NCBI GenBank assembly: GCA_030015575.1
Contig: CM057342.1
Location: 619,161,348 to 619,225,347, forward strand
Direction: 5' to 3'
DNA length: 64,000 nt
DNA from: Agapanthus africanus
Taxonomy: Eukaryota; Streptophyta; Magnoliopsida; Asparagales; Amaryllidaceae
The position numbers and the translations under genes were made by a program. Below are positions 1-12,249 of this stretch, in pieces; position 1 is the first letter of the stretch, and each line of letters begins with the position of its first letter. A model generated the notes under the pieces. That model ran no database searches. It saw nothing but the letters and a program-made list of their open reading frames with translations, and had not been told where the DNA came from.

Positions 1-196
1 TAGTCAAGTACACATCCTAAGGGCTTTACCAACATGTAACAGAGAGACAATCAGTATACACGTTAAGATAGAAAGGGTAACCAGATAGCATACTATCATG
101 TCGAGCAAGAAAGTCCTCCCTATATATGTCCCAGCATCCACTACAATATACATCCAATGTACAGTAATGGCCTCTAGGGCATACATATGACTAACA
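1..196 (-). repeat. Start of a Copia-type LTR, cut by window edge
   Basis: Read on the minus strand, an LTR begins at 196 with TGTTAGTC and runs off the left edge. It matches the first part of the Copia LTR that ends at 57594 (shared blocks around the 'CCTCTAGGGC' and 'CCAGATAGCATACTATCAT' segments). No polypurine tract lies next to it, so it is not the 3' LTR of the neighbouring gag. It is better read as the 5' end of another element inserted in minus orientation into the protease region, with a presumed duplicated target ATAAC at 197-201 whose partner lies outside the window. Its first bases differ from the LTR at 3456-5350, so it belongs to a different subfamily. Confidence 0.75.
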
Positions 197-1371
197 ATAA
201 CAACATCGCTTACAAACGTGAAATCATAACCTTTATTTGATAACAAGGAAACTGATATGATATTACACGTCAAACTAGATACACGAAAACAGTTATGTAA
301 AACCAAAATATGTCCACTCGTCAATCCCAGGTGATAATCTCCGACGGACACAGCTCCCACGCTAGCTCCGTTAGCAACCTTTAGGGTCATATCACCATCC
401 TTCAGCACCTTATGGTTTCTCAGTGCCTGCAATGAATTGCATATATGAGATCCTGATCTGGTATCCAATACCCAGGAAGTAGAGTTGATTGACAGACAAT
501 TCTCAATTACAAACACACCTGAAGTCGATGCCACAGCTTTCTTCGGTCCCTGCTTCTTGGCGTTCCACGCCTTGCAATCCTTCTTCCAGTGCCCTTTCCT
601 GTGACAATGGAAGCACTCATCTTGGGCCACTACTGGCACCGCAATCTTTTTCTTTCCCTTCGCTCCCACCTTACTAACACCTCCTCTAGGTCTGGCGGCG
701 GCCTTCTTCTTCCTTCCTTTGGCCCTAGCCTTGGACCCGGAAGAAGAAGAACCGCTAACAAACATAGCGGGTGTTTCCCTTTCCTTCTGCAAGGTGCCCT
801 CTGCACTCCTCAACATGTTAAGGAGTTCTGGAAGTTCAACTTCTTTTCTTTGAATGTTGAAATTCAGAATAAATTGGGCGTAGGTGGAAGGAAGGGACTG
901 GAGAATAAGGTCTGTATAGAGCTCATTATCCAAAGTCGTCCCAAGGTCTGCGAGCTCTTCTATATAGCCTATCATCTTTAGGACATGTTCTCCTACCGAT
1001 GATCCGACGGCCAACCTCGCTCGAAACAGGTTCTTTGAGGTCCCGTATCTTGCTATACGAGATTGCTCTCCATAAAGTTCCTTTGTATGGAGAAATATAG
1101 CATCTAGTTCCATATCCTCGTGCCTCCTCTGATGTTCATTATTCATCGAGGCAAGCACGATGCACTTGGCCTTCGCGCAATCATACTCCCAGGTTTTGCG
1201 GATTTCCTTATCCGCATTACTGGATTTGGGACCTGGGACTGCAGGTGCCTTAGCGGTGAGGACGTACCCCAATTTGTCATAGGTCAAAGCCATTTTGACA
1301 TTCCGCAGCCAATCTTTATAGTTTGGCCCTGTCAGTATATTTTTCTCTAAAAGTAACTTAAGTCCAGTCAT
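197..1371 (-). pseudogene. Copia gag-protease, truncated by an LTR
   Basis: This is the gag and start of protease of a Ty1/Copia element. Gag packages the element RNA and protease processes the polyprotein. I take the start at the ATG at 1371 because the paralogue at 51822-53120 begins with the same MTG-[LF]-KLLL; the frame stays open upstream to 1419. From that start, residues 1-200 are capsid-like, 205-245 are a basic Ser/Lys/Arg linker, and C253, C256, H261 and C266 form a CX2CX4HX4C zinc knuckle. The protease motif W-V-L-D-T-R-S-G begins at about residue 300 and has Arg where DTG is expected. The frame runs on past 197 into LTR sequence, so its last ~64 codons (down to position 4) are LTR-derived. 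Integrase and RT are missing from the window. Confidence 0.9.
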
Positions 1372-3441
1372 TTTCAGGGTCGCTGCTATTAGGAGAGAGA
1401 GAAGAAAACACTTTAGCATGATACTCTTGCAAGTTTAGAGTGGTTTTTAGTTTATCTAAACTGGATGGCTCCCACTGTTTCTCGAATCCTTCCTCAAACC
1501 ATAAAAGAAGAATTAGCCATGACTATTCTCACCGTACAATACTTGCTTAACCGTTCAGCCAGGCCAATATCGATACTTCGAGGGAGGTTTTCCAACGCTT
1601 TCGCGAAGTTCCTTAATTAAATAACCTCTTTTCTCTGGGGGCGTAGCCCCGCTGACACCTTTCTCGACACCTACTTGGTTTATAGCATTGATCGTTAAGT
1701 GACGAATATCCTGATAAGTAGCATATACTCACAGTAGGATCGGGATCCAAATATCATCGTCTGATAATGCTGAAGGAATCCTACCAACATTCATCAAACT
1801 CCAAATGGTATGCATCTCTTTGCAAATTTCAGTTTCTTTAGAAATTCCCGATATAAATTTTTGCCCCATGCTCTTATGACCTTGGCTTTGGTCAAAATGT
1901 CATAAGTCACATGTCAAGTTCTACCCGTCATTATCTTGTCAATTTGAACCCATCCGTACATACCCCTGACTTTGGTCAAATGATAATACGACTGTCCCAA
2001 ACTGACCCATCTATCTATGCAACAAATGAATACCCAGCAGCTACCAAACACTATGCCTTGGCTTTGGCCAAAATACATAGCTTGAATACTACTGAATACC
2101 CAAATGAAATGACGGAGGGCTACGAATGGTTTTGGCGAAACCGTGAACGTAGTGAACTTGATATAACCGAAGGAACCTGATAGCTTTTAAAAGGAGTGGT
2201 TAAAGCTCCGCAATTAAAAAATATCTCCTGTTTAAAAATAACCGAGTGGTTTCTTTTAAATTATTCCAACGATTAAACTTTGGTTTATTTTCTTTGCATT
2301 AATAATAATGCGTCCCATCATTAACCTATCATTGCAGAAAACAATGAAAATACAACGTCCTCTTATGCCATCCGCATTCGCCACTGGGTCCCGTCATCAC
2401 CCGTTAGGTTACTTAACTAACGACAGAGCGGGGGCTGGGCTAGCGCGGGTGTAAAATATAAGTGACGTATAAATAGCTATCATATATAGATATTGTACAT
2501 TCGTCAGACGCAATAATAGGCATTCCAGATCACAGATGAACATTATTGGATATGCAAGCAATCCGCGTTTGTTTAGAGCCTGCAACAAAAGACGGATTAC
2601 ACAGTTGTGATGAATAGCCATTACCCCACCCTAGACCCTTACGGGTACGGAAAACTACCCGCCAAGTACCCGAAGTGAAGCGGTCTCCCTCAACAAAGTG
2701 AGTAGGCCACTAAACACTTCAAAGTACCCGGTAGTTTGTGCACCCCACCTTGGGTCTATCCTAGGAGCAAAAACAGTAAAATGAAATAATACAACGGTGG
2801 CTACAACCGCAACCTGGATGCGCCCCGCAAAATAATATTACAATATATTACAATTACATTGAATGAATTAAAATAATAACCCATCACAAAACCCTGGCTA
2901 ATCATCACAACAGTCCAATACAGTTCATAATCACAAACAGTTAAATCCATTACAGAAATGTGCAACCCCCTGCCAACCGACATATTAGCAGTTAGGGGAG
3001 GTTTACGAACACATTATACAAACACAGATATAATCAAATTAGCAAACATTGTATAATTTCGATCGAGCAAACATATCAGATTCTACTCCCAAAACTTCTC
3101 TGTGCACCTGAGACTTGAGCAGAAAATAAACATTCCAGAAAATACAAAAATATCACAAAAGAATAACTGGAGCAAACTGGGTCGAATCGGCCCCAACTCG
3201 GCCGCGGATCCGTGGCGGATCGGTGGGATCGGCCGCGGTTCCGCGGCTGTATGGCCGATTCAGTAACCCATTTTTCTCCAGTGTTCTTATATTTCTCTGC
3301 GTGTTATTCTGCAGCAACCTGAAAAATTTTTAGAGCCTGTTTTAAAATCGACAGAAACTATGTGATATCGATGTCTTTTTCGGTTCGTTTTGCGTTCGAA
3401 ATTCATACGACTTTGCTAATGAGTTAATTATTGTTTAGCGA
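1372..3441 (-). other. Long untranslated leader of the leftmost Copia
   Basis: Roughly 2 kb lies between primer site and gag with no supported ORF. It is homologous, block by block, to the leaders at 53121-55524 (same strand) and 35786-38095 (opposite strand). The segment around 1583-1680 contains a GC-rich conserved block shared with the other leaders and with 12620-12720. A GC-rich foldback-prone segment with repeated CCGCGG sits near 3200-3250. The long conserved leader probably holds packaging or translation signals; that is inference. Confidence 0.7.
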
Positions 3442-3454
3442 GGCTCTGATACCA
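3442..3454 (-). other. Primer-binding site, initiator tRNA-Met type
   Basis: On the minus strand the bases read TGGTATCAGAGCC, complementary to the 3' end of plant initiator tRNA-Met. One base separates it from the LTR end (ACA) at 3456. This sets the orientation of the leftmost Copia as minus and marks 3456-5350 as its 5' LTR. Confidence 0.92.
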
Positions 3455-3455
3455 C

Positions 3456-5350
3456 TGTAAGTCGATATACAACACCCCACGACTTGTGGGGAGGCGGAAA
3501 TATGAAAAACGATCTTGTTCTTTGCAATAACATCGACTAACCGCAAGAATCGTTGCTAAACGATAACTAACAATAAACATAGGAGTTCTAAACTATTATG
3601 TGAAGTGATTATACCTATGAACCGTGTCCTTCATCTTTTCGTTCTCCACCTCCTCCTCGGCCTTCTCTAAGTAACAGACAATCCACCCGAGAGCTTTACT
3701 TCAAGCTTCACCTCAAACTAGAGGTAACTAGGTTTCTTAAAGTGCTAATCTAAGTAACCTAGGTGATATAGAGTTGGATTATGGAGTGATTAGTCTATTC
3801 TAATCCTTGATCTCAACACATGAGAGGGGAGGATTAGGGTTTGAAGAGAGAGAGCTTGAGGAGAGAGAAGGTGAGCATGAGAATGAGAATGAGATAACGA
3901 TCTATCATGATATATATGAAGCATTATTATTTATCCAAAAAATGAAATAAAGGATTTAACAATCATGCTTCATAAATACAAATGGGTGATTCATCTCCAT
4001 GAGTCATTAAGCATTTATGATGCATTAATGACATGGATGAATCACACAAATGAGTCACTAATCTCATTTAATGCATATGCCACCTAAACCCCCAAGTTAC
4101 CAACCTTCTATAAGCTTCTCGTGAAATTACAAGAACGCCTCTCCTATCCGTGAAAACACGGATAAACTTTAGACTGTATAAATCCAATATCCCGATACTA
4201 GAATCTGGCTTAAACCAAAGCCGGGTAGTAAAAACTGTCCGAATGTCGTACGTGCGTAAACACACGTATGCGTCCGAATCCTTGTCGTAAAACCATACGA
4301 CCTCTATATCGTTTCGCCTGGAGCAGGGAAACTCTCTGTGTGGGACTCTAATGACTCGACTACTACGCTGGCAGTGGGTTTAACCACAGACTGCAAGCGG
4401 CACTAGCTGTACGTAACGATCCCCAGGTAGATGTCGATAAGAAGGCCGATGAGGAAACCCATCCGAACTCCTACTGAGCCTGATATGACAATCTCCGTAC
4501 AGTCCGGTCTGTTCATCTAAAACTATCGCATATCGGGCCTAGGAGGGCGGCAAGCGTCAGTCCCCTAATAGCGGTATAAGCCGTGTCGGAGTGAAGCCCA
4601 TTACACCCTGAGAAACTACTGGAACCTACCAGTAAATCTCGCTTGCTCTGGCCAGGGACTTTGCGTAATGGCTCTCTGACACAGCGTGATATCAACTCCC
4701 AATACCGGGAGAGACGAATCCTGTCTAACCGCCACTGCCTCCAAGTGCTCGGGACTGCACCCAACTACTACTTGTTTGCACGACTCCTTTGAGCCGTGGT
4801 AGGGTAGCAATCTAAGAACAGTGGGACACACTCGAGGCGAAGTAGCAGTGTCAAGTCTGCGGACTATGCTGTACTCATGTCACCTAGGAACTGTTAACTG
4901 ACGACTGATATAAAACCAACCAACAGTTCCCTGTGAGTCCTGTCCGGTGTACCCGTAACCCAACGAGCACCTGTATACTATCTCCAGTACGACGTACTAA
5001 CGGCTGTGGGACAGACCTTCTCCTCAACTGGGATGAGAATCATACACACTAGTCTACTCCGGAGTATCGATGCCCTGTCTCGATAATCCCATGACTAGGG
5101 ACCTGAAAAAGGATGTGCTTGTAGACTACCCAGTCCTCACTAGTGTGACTGCCATCACAACTCTGGTAGTCAAGCAAGATCCTATGAGCTCTATCAATAC
5201 GTATACTCACATATTAAGATAGAAAAACCAAGTAGCATACTACCATTGTTTAACAAGACTGTTATATACATGTGAATACCTCAAGCTTCCATTAAGTAAT
5301 ATACAAACTAGTATGATACAATAATGGACCCTAGGGCATATACACTAACA
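3456..5350 (-). repeat. 5' LTR of the leftmost Copia (1895 bp)
   Basis: Bounded by TG...CA on both strands (plus ends TGTAAGTC and CACTAACA), next to the primer site at 3442-3454. It is homologous to, but clearly diverged from, the LTRs at 5787-7909 and 33637-35771. On the minus strand a conserved hairpin (centre near 4207) is followed by a second perfect hairpin, TATCCGTG/CACGGATA with a four-base loop, at 4145-4164. The element is inserted into the plus-strand LTR that resumes at 5351, where CAGCC is the expected target duplication. Confidence 0.9.
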
Positions 5351-5786
5351 CAGCCGTCAGTACGTCGTACTTGAGATAGTATGCGGGTGCTCGTTATGTT
5401 ACGAGTACACTGGACATGACTCGTCGGGAACTGTTGGTTGGTACTATACCTATCGTCAGTTATCAGTTCCCAGGTGACATGAGTACAGCCTAGTCCGCTG
5501 ACTTAACACTGTCACTTTGCCTCGAGTGTGTTCCCACTGTTCTTAGATTGCTACCCTACCACGGCTCAAATGAGTCGTGCAAACAGGTAGCAGTTGGGTG
5601 CAGTCCCGAAGCACTTGGAGGCAGTGACGGTTAGACAGGATTCGTCTCTCCCGGTATTGGGGGTTGATATCGCGCTGTGTCAAGGAGAGCCATTACCCAT
5701 AGTCGTCCCTGGCCAGGGCAAGCGAGATATACAGGTAGGTTATCCAGTGTTGTCTCAGGGTGTTCTGGGCTATACTCCGACACGAC
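5351..5786 (+). repeat. Plus-strand Copia-type LTR, middle segment
   Basis: This matches the plus-strand LTR at about 33990-34435, starting some 350 bp inside the LTR. Its start was separated by the leftmost Copia and lies outside the window. It ends at 5786 where a solo LTR of a related family was inserted; the LTR resumes at 7915 with no loss beyond the duplicated ACGAC. Confidence 0.85.
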
Positions 5787-7909
5787 TGTAAGTGCACGGT
5801 GGCGCCTCGGCCGTCTGAACGAGGCCAAAATGCGGAATATAAAACTTTTCTTTAAACTAGAACCGGCTCTACCGCGCACTTTGAAACCCGGATCGGGCCA
5901 TTAATCTAATCCTAGCTAACAAGAGAAGGGGTAGAGAGATATACCGAGCGATCCGTGTCCTTCGGTCTTCTTGTCGTCGTCCCGATCTCCCCGCGGAATC
6001 TCCGGTCTTCATCTCCTCGTCGGAAGGGCACCACATCGCCGGGTTCTTTTACGGGCTCCCACCTCTGGACCGAGGCAACTCGGGCACGATGTTGGCGAGC
6101 CGACGTGTCCAAGGATGCTGTAGGTTAACTGTAGAAGTTATGTCTCATGAGGTTGTAGAAGTTGCCATGGTATTAGTGGAGAAGGAGAAGTAGGCTTTTT
6201 GTGGAGCTATATGAATTTTGCAAGCCAAAAGAGATGAAATCCCACACCCAAAAATTTGGGACAGCCCCCATCACAATAGTGGCCGGCCTCATGAGGTGAA
6301 GGGAGAGGGAGCAAAGTCAAGAGGTGGGGAATCAATATTGCAAGCAAAAGGAATGATCATCATCATGAAGAAAAGTCACCTTAACCAATATGTCAACCCA
6401 CTCCATCAACCATCATATCTCCAAAGTCAAAAGTCAAGCAATCATGAAGTCAAATGAAGTCAATGGATGGTGCACCATCATGAAACCATCATGATGCAAA
6501 AGTCTTCTCAATTGTTAATTGCACAATTGCAAATAACCCCCCTCCACCAATTTTCAGCCAAAGAAAGGAAACAAAGGAAAATGGCCGAAACGGAAAGCAA
6601 ACTGGCAACTTCAGAAAAACGATCCCGTAATAAATTACAGGAAAACCCCGCTACTGTATATACATACCCGCATTTGTATTGCGATCGAATACAAATGCAA
6701 TGAGACAAAATCTACATTGTTCAATACTAGGATCCGGCTTAAACCAAAGCACGCTAGTATTATCCGTCCGATCATGATCCATGCAATACCGCACGTATAT
6801 GATTGAACCCTGCCATATCTCCATACGGCCTCTACAGCGTTTCGCCCGAAACTTGAGAAACGGTCTGTGGGGGACTCTAAAGACTCGTCAATACTTTGGC
6901 TGTGGATTTAACCACTAGCACGTCAGAGGTATTAGCCATACGTAACGAGCTACCAGGTATTGAACAAAAGGGACGTCGATGAGCGAACTCATCCTGACAC
7001 CCTACTAAGCCTGTCAGTGACAATATCCGTACAGTCCGGTCCGTTCGTCTATGAGTATCGCATGGCGGGCCTAGGGGGTTGGTAAAATTCATACCCCCAA
7101 AAGCGGTAGAAGTCGTGTCGGAGTGTATCCCAGAACACCCTGAGATACTACTAGAATACCTACCAGTAAATCTCCTGCCTTGGCCAAGGACTTCGTGTAA
7201 TGGCTCTCCTAGACACAGCGCGACCTCACCCCTAATACCGGGAAAGATGAACCCCTGCAGATCCGCTCACTGCCTCCATGTGGCTCGGGACTGTACCCAA
7301 CTAAAACCTATTTGCACGTCTCCTTTAAGCGTGGTAGGGTAGTAATCAAAGTACAATGGGAACTCACACGAGACAAATGACGATCTCAGGTCGATGAACT
7401 AACCTGTACACATGTCATCAGGGAACTGCTATCTGACGTCAGGTATAAGACCAACTAGCATGTTCCCGGCGAGTCCTGTCTGGTGTACTCATAACCCAAT
7501 GAGCACCTGTATACATCTTAGGTGAACCAACTGACACCAGTGGATTGTGAGACCGGCCACCGCCCCTCGTCGAGGTCTCGACTGTATACACTAGTCTAAT
7601 CTGGAGTATCGATGCCCTGTCTCGAAACTCCCTCGACTAGGGACCTTTTAAGGATGTGCTTATAGACCCCAGCTCCCACGTATATGATTGCCCTCATACT
7701 GCTGGCAGTCAAGCAAGAATCCTAGGGGCTCTATCAATGCGCAATTGTGACCTATAAGGTCACCTAAAGCAGTACACGATGATAAAGATAAACCAGATAG
7801 CATACTATCATCTTGAGTAAAACTGTCCTACCGGGATAAGTCCTCCCTCAATCATTGCAATCACGTGCCTGTGATCCAATAATTGATTCTGAGGGTACTA
7901 TCTCCAACA
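5787..7909 (-). mobile_element. Solo Copia LTR (2123 bp) with TSD ACGAC
   Basis: A complete LTR in minus orientation: plus-strand ends are TGTAAGTGCACGG at 5787 and TCTCCAACA at 7909. It is flanked by perfect 5-bp target duplications ACGAC at 5782-5786 and 7910-7914. There is no primer site, polypurine tract or second LTR, so it is a solo LTR left by recombination between the two LTRs of one element. It belongs to the same family as 33637-35771 and 41499-43633, aligning along its full length. It is inserted into an LTR of a related family that lies in the opposite orientation. Confidence 0.92.
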
Positions 7910-7914
7910 ACGAC

Positions 7915-9181
7915 TTGTACCGCTATTAGGGGACTGACGTTTACCGCCCCCTAGGCCCGCCATGCGATATTCTCAGACGAACAGACCGGACTGTACGGAG
8001 ATTGTCACATTCAGGCTCAGTAGGAGTTCGGATGGGTTCACCTCATCAGTCTTCTTATCGGCATCTACCTGGGGACCGTTACGTACAGCTAGTACCGCTT
8101 GCGGCCTGTGGTTAAACCAACTGCCAACGTAGTGTCGAGTCTTTAGAGTCCCATACAGAGAGCTATTCTCCTTTGGGCAAAACAGAGTAGAGGTCGCATG
8201 GTTTTGCGACAAGGTTCGTTCGCATCCGCGCACTTGTGCACGTTTGGTGTCCGGGCAGTTATTACTAGCGGGCTTTGGTTTAAGCCAGATCCTAGTATAT
8301 GTTTTGGGATTGGTTTTATCTTATTGTATTCGTGTTCCTCGGAGCACGGATGCGGGTGTGTATGCACAGTTGATAGAGGCAGAGACAGAGGATTCTCATT
8401 AGGGTTGTTGACTGTTGACTTTTTATAAACCCTAATGAGAATAAGAAATATGATTAATAATAATATTAATTAAGTATTATTGTGCCATGGTAGAGTTGAA
8501 AATTTGACTTTTGTTGACTTGTTGACTTTGTTAACCGGTTGACTATTTTAGACTCATTGACCATCATCATTTCATGGCTATGACTTTTGTTTACTTGTTG
8601 TTCTTTACAAAATGCATTAAATGCATGAAATGATAATGGACATTGATATGAACCGTCACATATACTTAATTATTATTATTATCATGATTATTTTCTCTTT
8701 TGTGAGCATGGTTGTAAAAAGTCAAGCTCGTTCTATCATTCTCATTCTCTCTCATCCAAGCTCTCCCTCTTCCTCTCTCTCAAGGCTCTCATGTCTCATG
8801 AGTTGAGAAACATGAGCCATTGAGATAAAACCCTCAAAACTCTTCTCTACTCACTCTAGAGTACAAGGTCTAGCAAGCCAAGCACTTTAGTTTCCTCTCG
8901 GTTGAGGTAGGAGCTCAAGGTAGAAGCTTTCGGGTGGATCCTTCTTCGACAACAAGGAGACTACGAGGTGGAGCCGATCCAACCACTACAAGGAGAAAGA
9001 AGAGAAGGAGTTCAAGACCTAGGTATAACCCTCTAACATAGTAGTTAAACTTCTAGTTAGTTTGCTAGGTGTTTGTTTAGCAAAGATCCTATTCTAAAGT
9101 CCATGTTACCTTTACCGTAAAAATCGTTTTTTACCGTTTCCGCATCCCCGAAAGAACCGGGACGGGTAACGTCGACTTACA
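7915..9181 (+). repeat. Plus-strand Copia-type LTR, 3' segment
   Basis: Continuation of 5351-5786, ending at 9181 in GTCGACTTACA. The next bases are not a primer site but the inside of another LTR, so this is the outer right end of an element (3' LTR or solo LTR) whose left part is outside the window. ATTGT at 9182-9186 is the expected target duplication. The LTR carries the family hairpin at 8263-8299 and a following hairpin at 8328-8351 (ATTCGTGTTCC against GGAGCACGGAT, with two G-T pairs). A polypyrimidine stretch lies near 8740-8790. Confidence 0.85.
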
Positions 9182-9447
9182 ATTGTATCATGTTGTACCA
9201 AACTAAATATTTATTTGTACACAACTTTATTTTGTTTGCAAAACTCAATGACTTGATCTGTTATCTGTCCCGTTTGCAGTTTCGGCTAAAAAATCGTCGT
9301 TTTTGTTCATATTGTGTAACGTTTCCAGTGTTTTTGCCTGTGTACCTATAATCTGTACTAATGAGCAGACACAAATTAAATAACACTGTTTATTGACAAA
9401 ATGATAGGAAATGAACGGTATTAAAATATAATAAATCGTGCCGAACA
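9182..9447 (-). repeat. Partial LTR of the layer-2 element
   Basis: This 266-bp segment aligns almost without gaps with 57757-58020. On the minus strand the LTR begins TGTTCGGCACG at 9447, directly after a polypurine tract, so this is the 3' LTR of a minus-strand element. It is cut at 9181 by the plus-strand Copia LTR; the remainder is outside the window. Confidence 0.85.
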
Positions 9448-9465
9448 AATACCCCCAAACTTATC
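9448..9465 (-). other. Polypurine tract of the layer-2 element
   Basis: The minus strand reads AAGTTTGGGGGTATT immediately before the LTR start, a typical plus-strand primer for plant retroelements. It fixes the orientation of the element spanning 9182-58020 as minus. Confidence 0.75.
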
Positions 9466-11273
9466 TTTTGCTCATCTTGAGCAAAACAAAATCCTAACAT
9501 CACTTTCATAGGGAACGTGATTGCACTGAGCCTGTGCAACAACCCGTTAAACCTCTAGGTATCCAGTAGGAGGAGTTTTGTCTCCTAAGGGTTTTCCGCG
9601 GATTGCACCCATAAAATCTCGTCAAGCTAGTTTCGTAAGGAAACTGTTGATTTTAATCTTAAAGTTTAAGATTCAAAGCTAAAAGTTCTATCATCCTAGT
9701 CAGAAACGTCTAACCCTTATTTTTCACTCCTCACATCATATTTAACATAAGTTCATATACGTCTTTATGTGATTGTGCGAATAGTGTCGTTAAGTTTTAA
9801 GAACTTCGATTAGGGTCATCATGTCATAAATACAGACCCGGAAAGACGTCTAAAGGATCACCCGAGTTTGAAAAGATTTAAGACTTTCTCAAGTTTCATT
9901 CTCCAGTTAAATTTCAAGTCAGAACTTATATCATTTTTAACAGAACTAAGTCTTATTCTTCACTCCTACCTTTTACATGTTTTAGTTCATACACACCTTT
10001 CGTGATCGTGCAAAAAGTCTTGTAATCTTACATGTGAAGCTTTCATATCACCGCTAAAAATCTGTTTATAATAGAAAACTTGTCCCTGCCAAGATTATTC
10101 TTTCATAAAGAACCGTGAGAACATTTAACTCAGAAAGAACACTTGCTTAGCAAGTTTTATTTGATAATTGGAGACTTAGCGAACTTTGGATCAATGACTC
10201 CCAAACCAGATGGTTTTAGGGCATTAGGTATAGAAACACCCCTAAGACTTAATTGCTCAAGTTACTAAGGCTACAAAACAAAAGACACATTTTGTTGCAT
10301 TTAAAATATTCTGAAAGCAGTGCAAACGGAGATATTGCCAGTTTTCTTTTTCATCCTAAAGACATGTTCATATGGATAAGGTGTGTAATCACTCCAACAA
10401 GGTTCCAGATGGGTTATTTTTCCGACATTTTAGCTTTTATTAAAACTTTCAATAATATCCCTCATATCAATTTTACTTTATGAACTATTCTTGATAATAC
10501 TTAATTCAGAACAAACTTGTTTGATCCTAAAGAAATTTATCAATTTTCAAAAAGTTTTGAAGACATTTCAGACATTTTATCTAATTCTCAAAAACTCATG
10601 ACACGTGTAACGTGATATAAAGACGTATATTAGCTAAGGTTAAACCCAAAGGAGGGTTAGCTTTCGGGTTTTCAATCTCTCGAAAAAGATTTAGTAGCCT
10701 TTATCTTATCAAACTAAACTGTCAGACTTCGAGTCTAAGTTCCCAGCTAGCTAACTTGACGATAAAGTTTTTATGTTTTGAATTTTTTAAAAAATTTTAT
10801 GGGGTTTTTTTAATATGTAAGCAGTGCAGAATATACACATGATGCAGCAAAATAAACGCAGTGCTTACCCCCAAACCTGAGTTTTACGATGTCCTCATCG
10901 TTGCCCCCGTCTCCGGTAGCTAGATTTAGACATCAGGGTGAGATTTTATTCACAAAAATAAAACTCTAAGAGCTAATTACAGCATTCATAAGTTAAGAGA
11001 TAGCGTTAGTCCAGAAATTAGTACCAGCCATTCAAAAAATTTGTCAATATAAGACCAGGGCTAGTAAAAGAGAACGAGTATAAAAAATAAAAAGAAAATG
11101 TACATATTAGTGGTATGGTTAGATATTAGAAAAGGGCATGGGAGTGTGAAAGTAAGGATCAGAAAATGTTGAATGTGAAAACGAAGTTTTGAAGTAGTCA
11201 AAGAATTGTTGCCCGAATGAATTGTATGTTCAAGAAGCATGTGTTGAGTTTCAATGTCAGGTTTGTTTAAAAA
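9466..11273 (-). other. Non-coding 3' region of the layer-2 element
   Basis: About 1.8 kb follows the last open reading segment, AT-rich with no supported ORF. It contains a decayed tandem duplication of roughly 230 bp (about 9660-9790 against 9890-10030, sharing 'CACTCCT', 'TTCATA' and 'GTGATYGTGC' blocks). A second purine-rich AGGTTTGGGGGTAAGC motif on the minus strand lies near 10867-10882 and could be an older or secondary polypurine tract. No pol domain was found. Confidence 0.5.
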
Positions 11274-12249
11274 CTAGAGTTCATCCTTAAAAAGTTCAGC
11301 AAAAGAAAGGTCCGTAGGATGTTCCCAAAATGATTCTGACTCATACTCACAAAGAATATCAAGTTCATCCACAAATATCTCATCAAAACATGGCATGAAA
11401 GAACGTTTCTCAAGGTTGTCTTCCTCCCAATAACCCTGCACAATCCTACTCTCGTCGTTACAGCTCACATCTCCCAAAACTAGTTCTCCCTCATCACATT
11501 CACATATGGGTAGGTCCATGTCATCTAAAAATGCAGGTTCCCACACTAACATTTCGTCCAAAACTATATCAATAGGCGATACTAAAATTGTGGGTTTTTA
11601 ATTTTGAATTATATCGAACACTACATCGACACCATACCTGTCAAATTCATAAGCTCCCTTCTCTAAAATTTTAATGCAAAAATCAGTCGGTGCAAGAATC
11701 TCATCTTCAAGTAATATATCGGTTAAAACATCCTTAAGATCACAAGTGACAAGAGGCCCATTTGGTACCTGAAGGCTCGTGTTGGACTGACTCAAAGGGT
11801 TTTCTTATTTGTCCTAATAATACTCAGTCAACTCAATTACATTATCATCATTTATGAAATCATCAAAATTTGTTTGGTCTTTTATCTGACTCAGCTGACT
11901 TCTTAGATGACAGATATTGACTTTATTTGGTTCAAATTGACCGTGTTCACTCCCTAGAATCTTCATAGTTAAATGTTTCACTTGTTCGTCGATTCTAGCT
12001 AATGATTGAGCTTGAGCGTGAAACAATTGATCAGATTGTTGTATGCACATGGCTAGCATCGAAACTGTGATCCTCCTAAGCCTGCCCGACCCATTTTGTC
12101 TGAGTCTTGAATGCAATCATCACTTCAATACATTTCTCTAATGCGGTCAACCTAGCATGTGTGTCAACTATTTCAGGAAGGGAGAGTTGCGATGGTAGCG
12201 ATGCTAAAGCAGCCATCTTGTCTACCTCTTTCTCTAAATTTTCAATCAT
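11274..12249 (-). pseudogene. Decayed coiled-coil plus acidic ORF of unknown function
   Basis: An ATG at 12249 opens a helical, gag-like stretch (MIENLEKEVDKMAALASL...) that runs to a stop near 12080. A shift into another frame gives LARIDEQVKHLTMKI and then a very acidic region. From 12116 down to 11274 the same frame is kept over about 281 codons, broken only by stops at 11814-11816, 11805-11807 and 11598-11600. The C-terminal 95 residues are rich in Asp/Glu with scattered Cys (ICECDEGELVLGDVSC). There is no zinc knuckle, protease, RT or integrase. It is probably the single protein of a gag-only element, but I do not recognise the family. Confidence 0.45.

Noticed and set aside
3200..3250. 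GC-rich island that could mark a host promoter
   Set aside because: It lies in the Copia leader and recurs in other Copia leaders; it belongs to the element.
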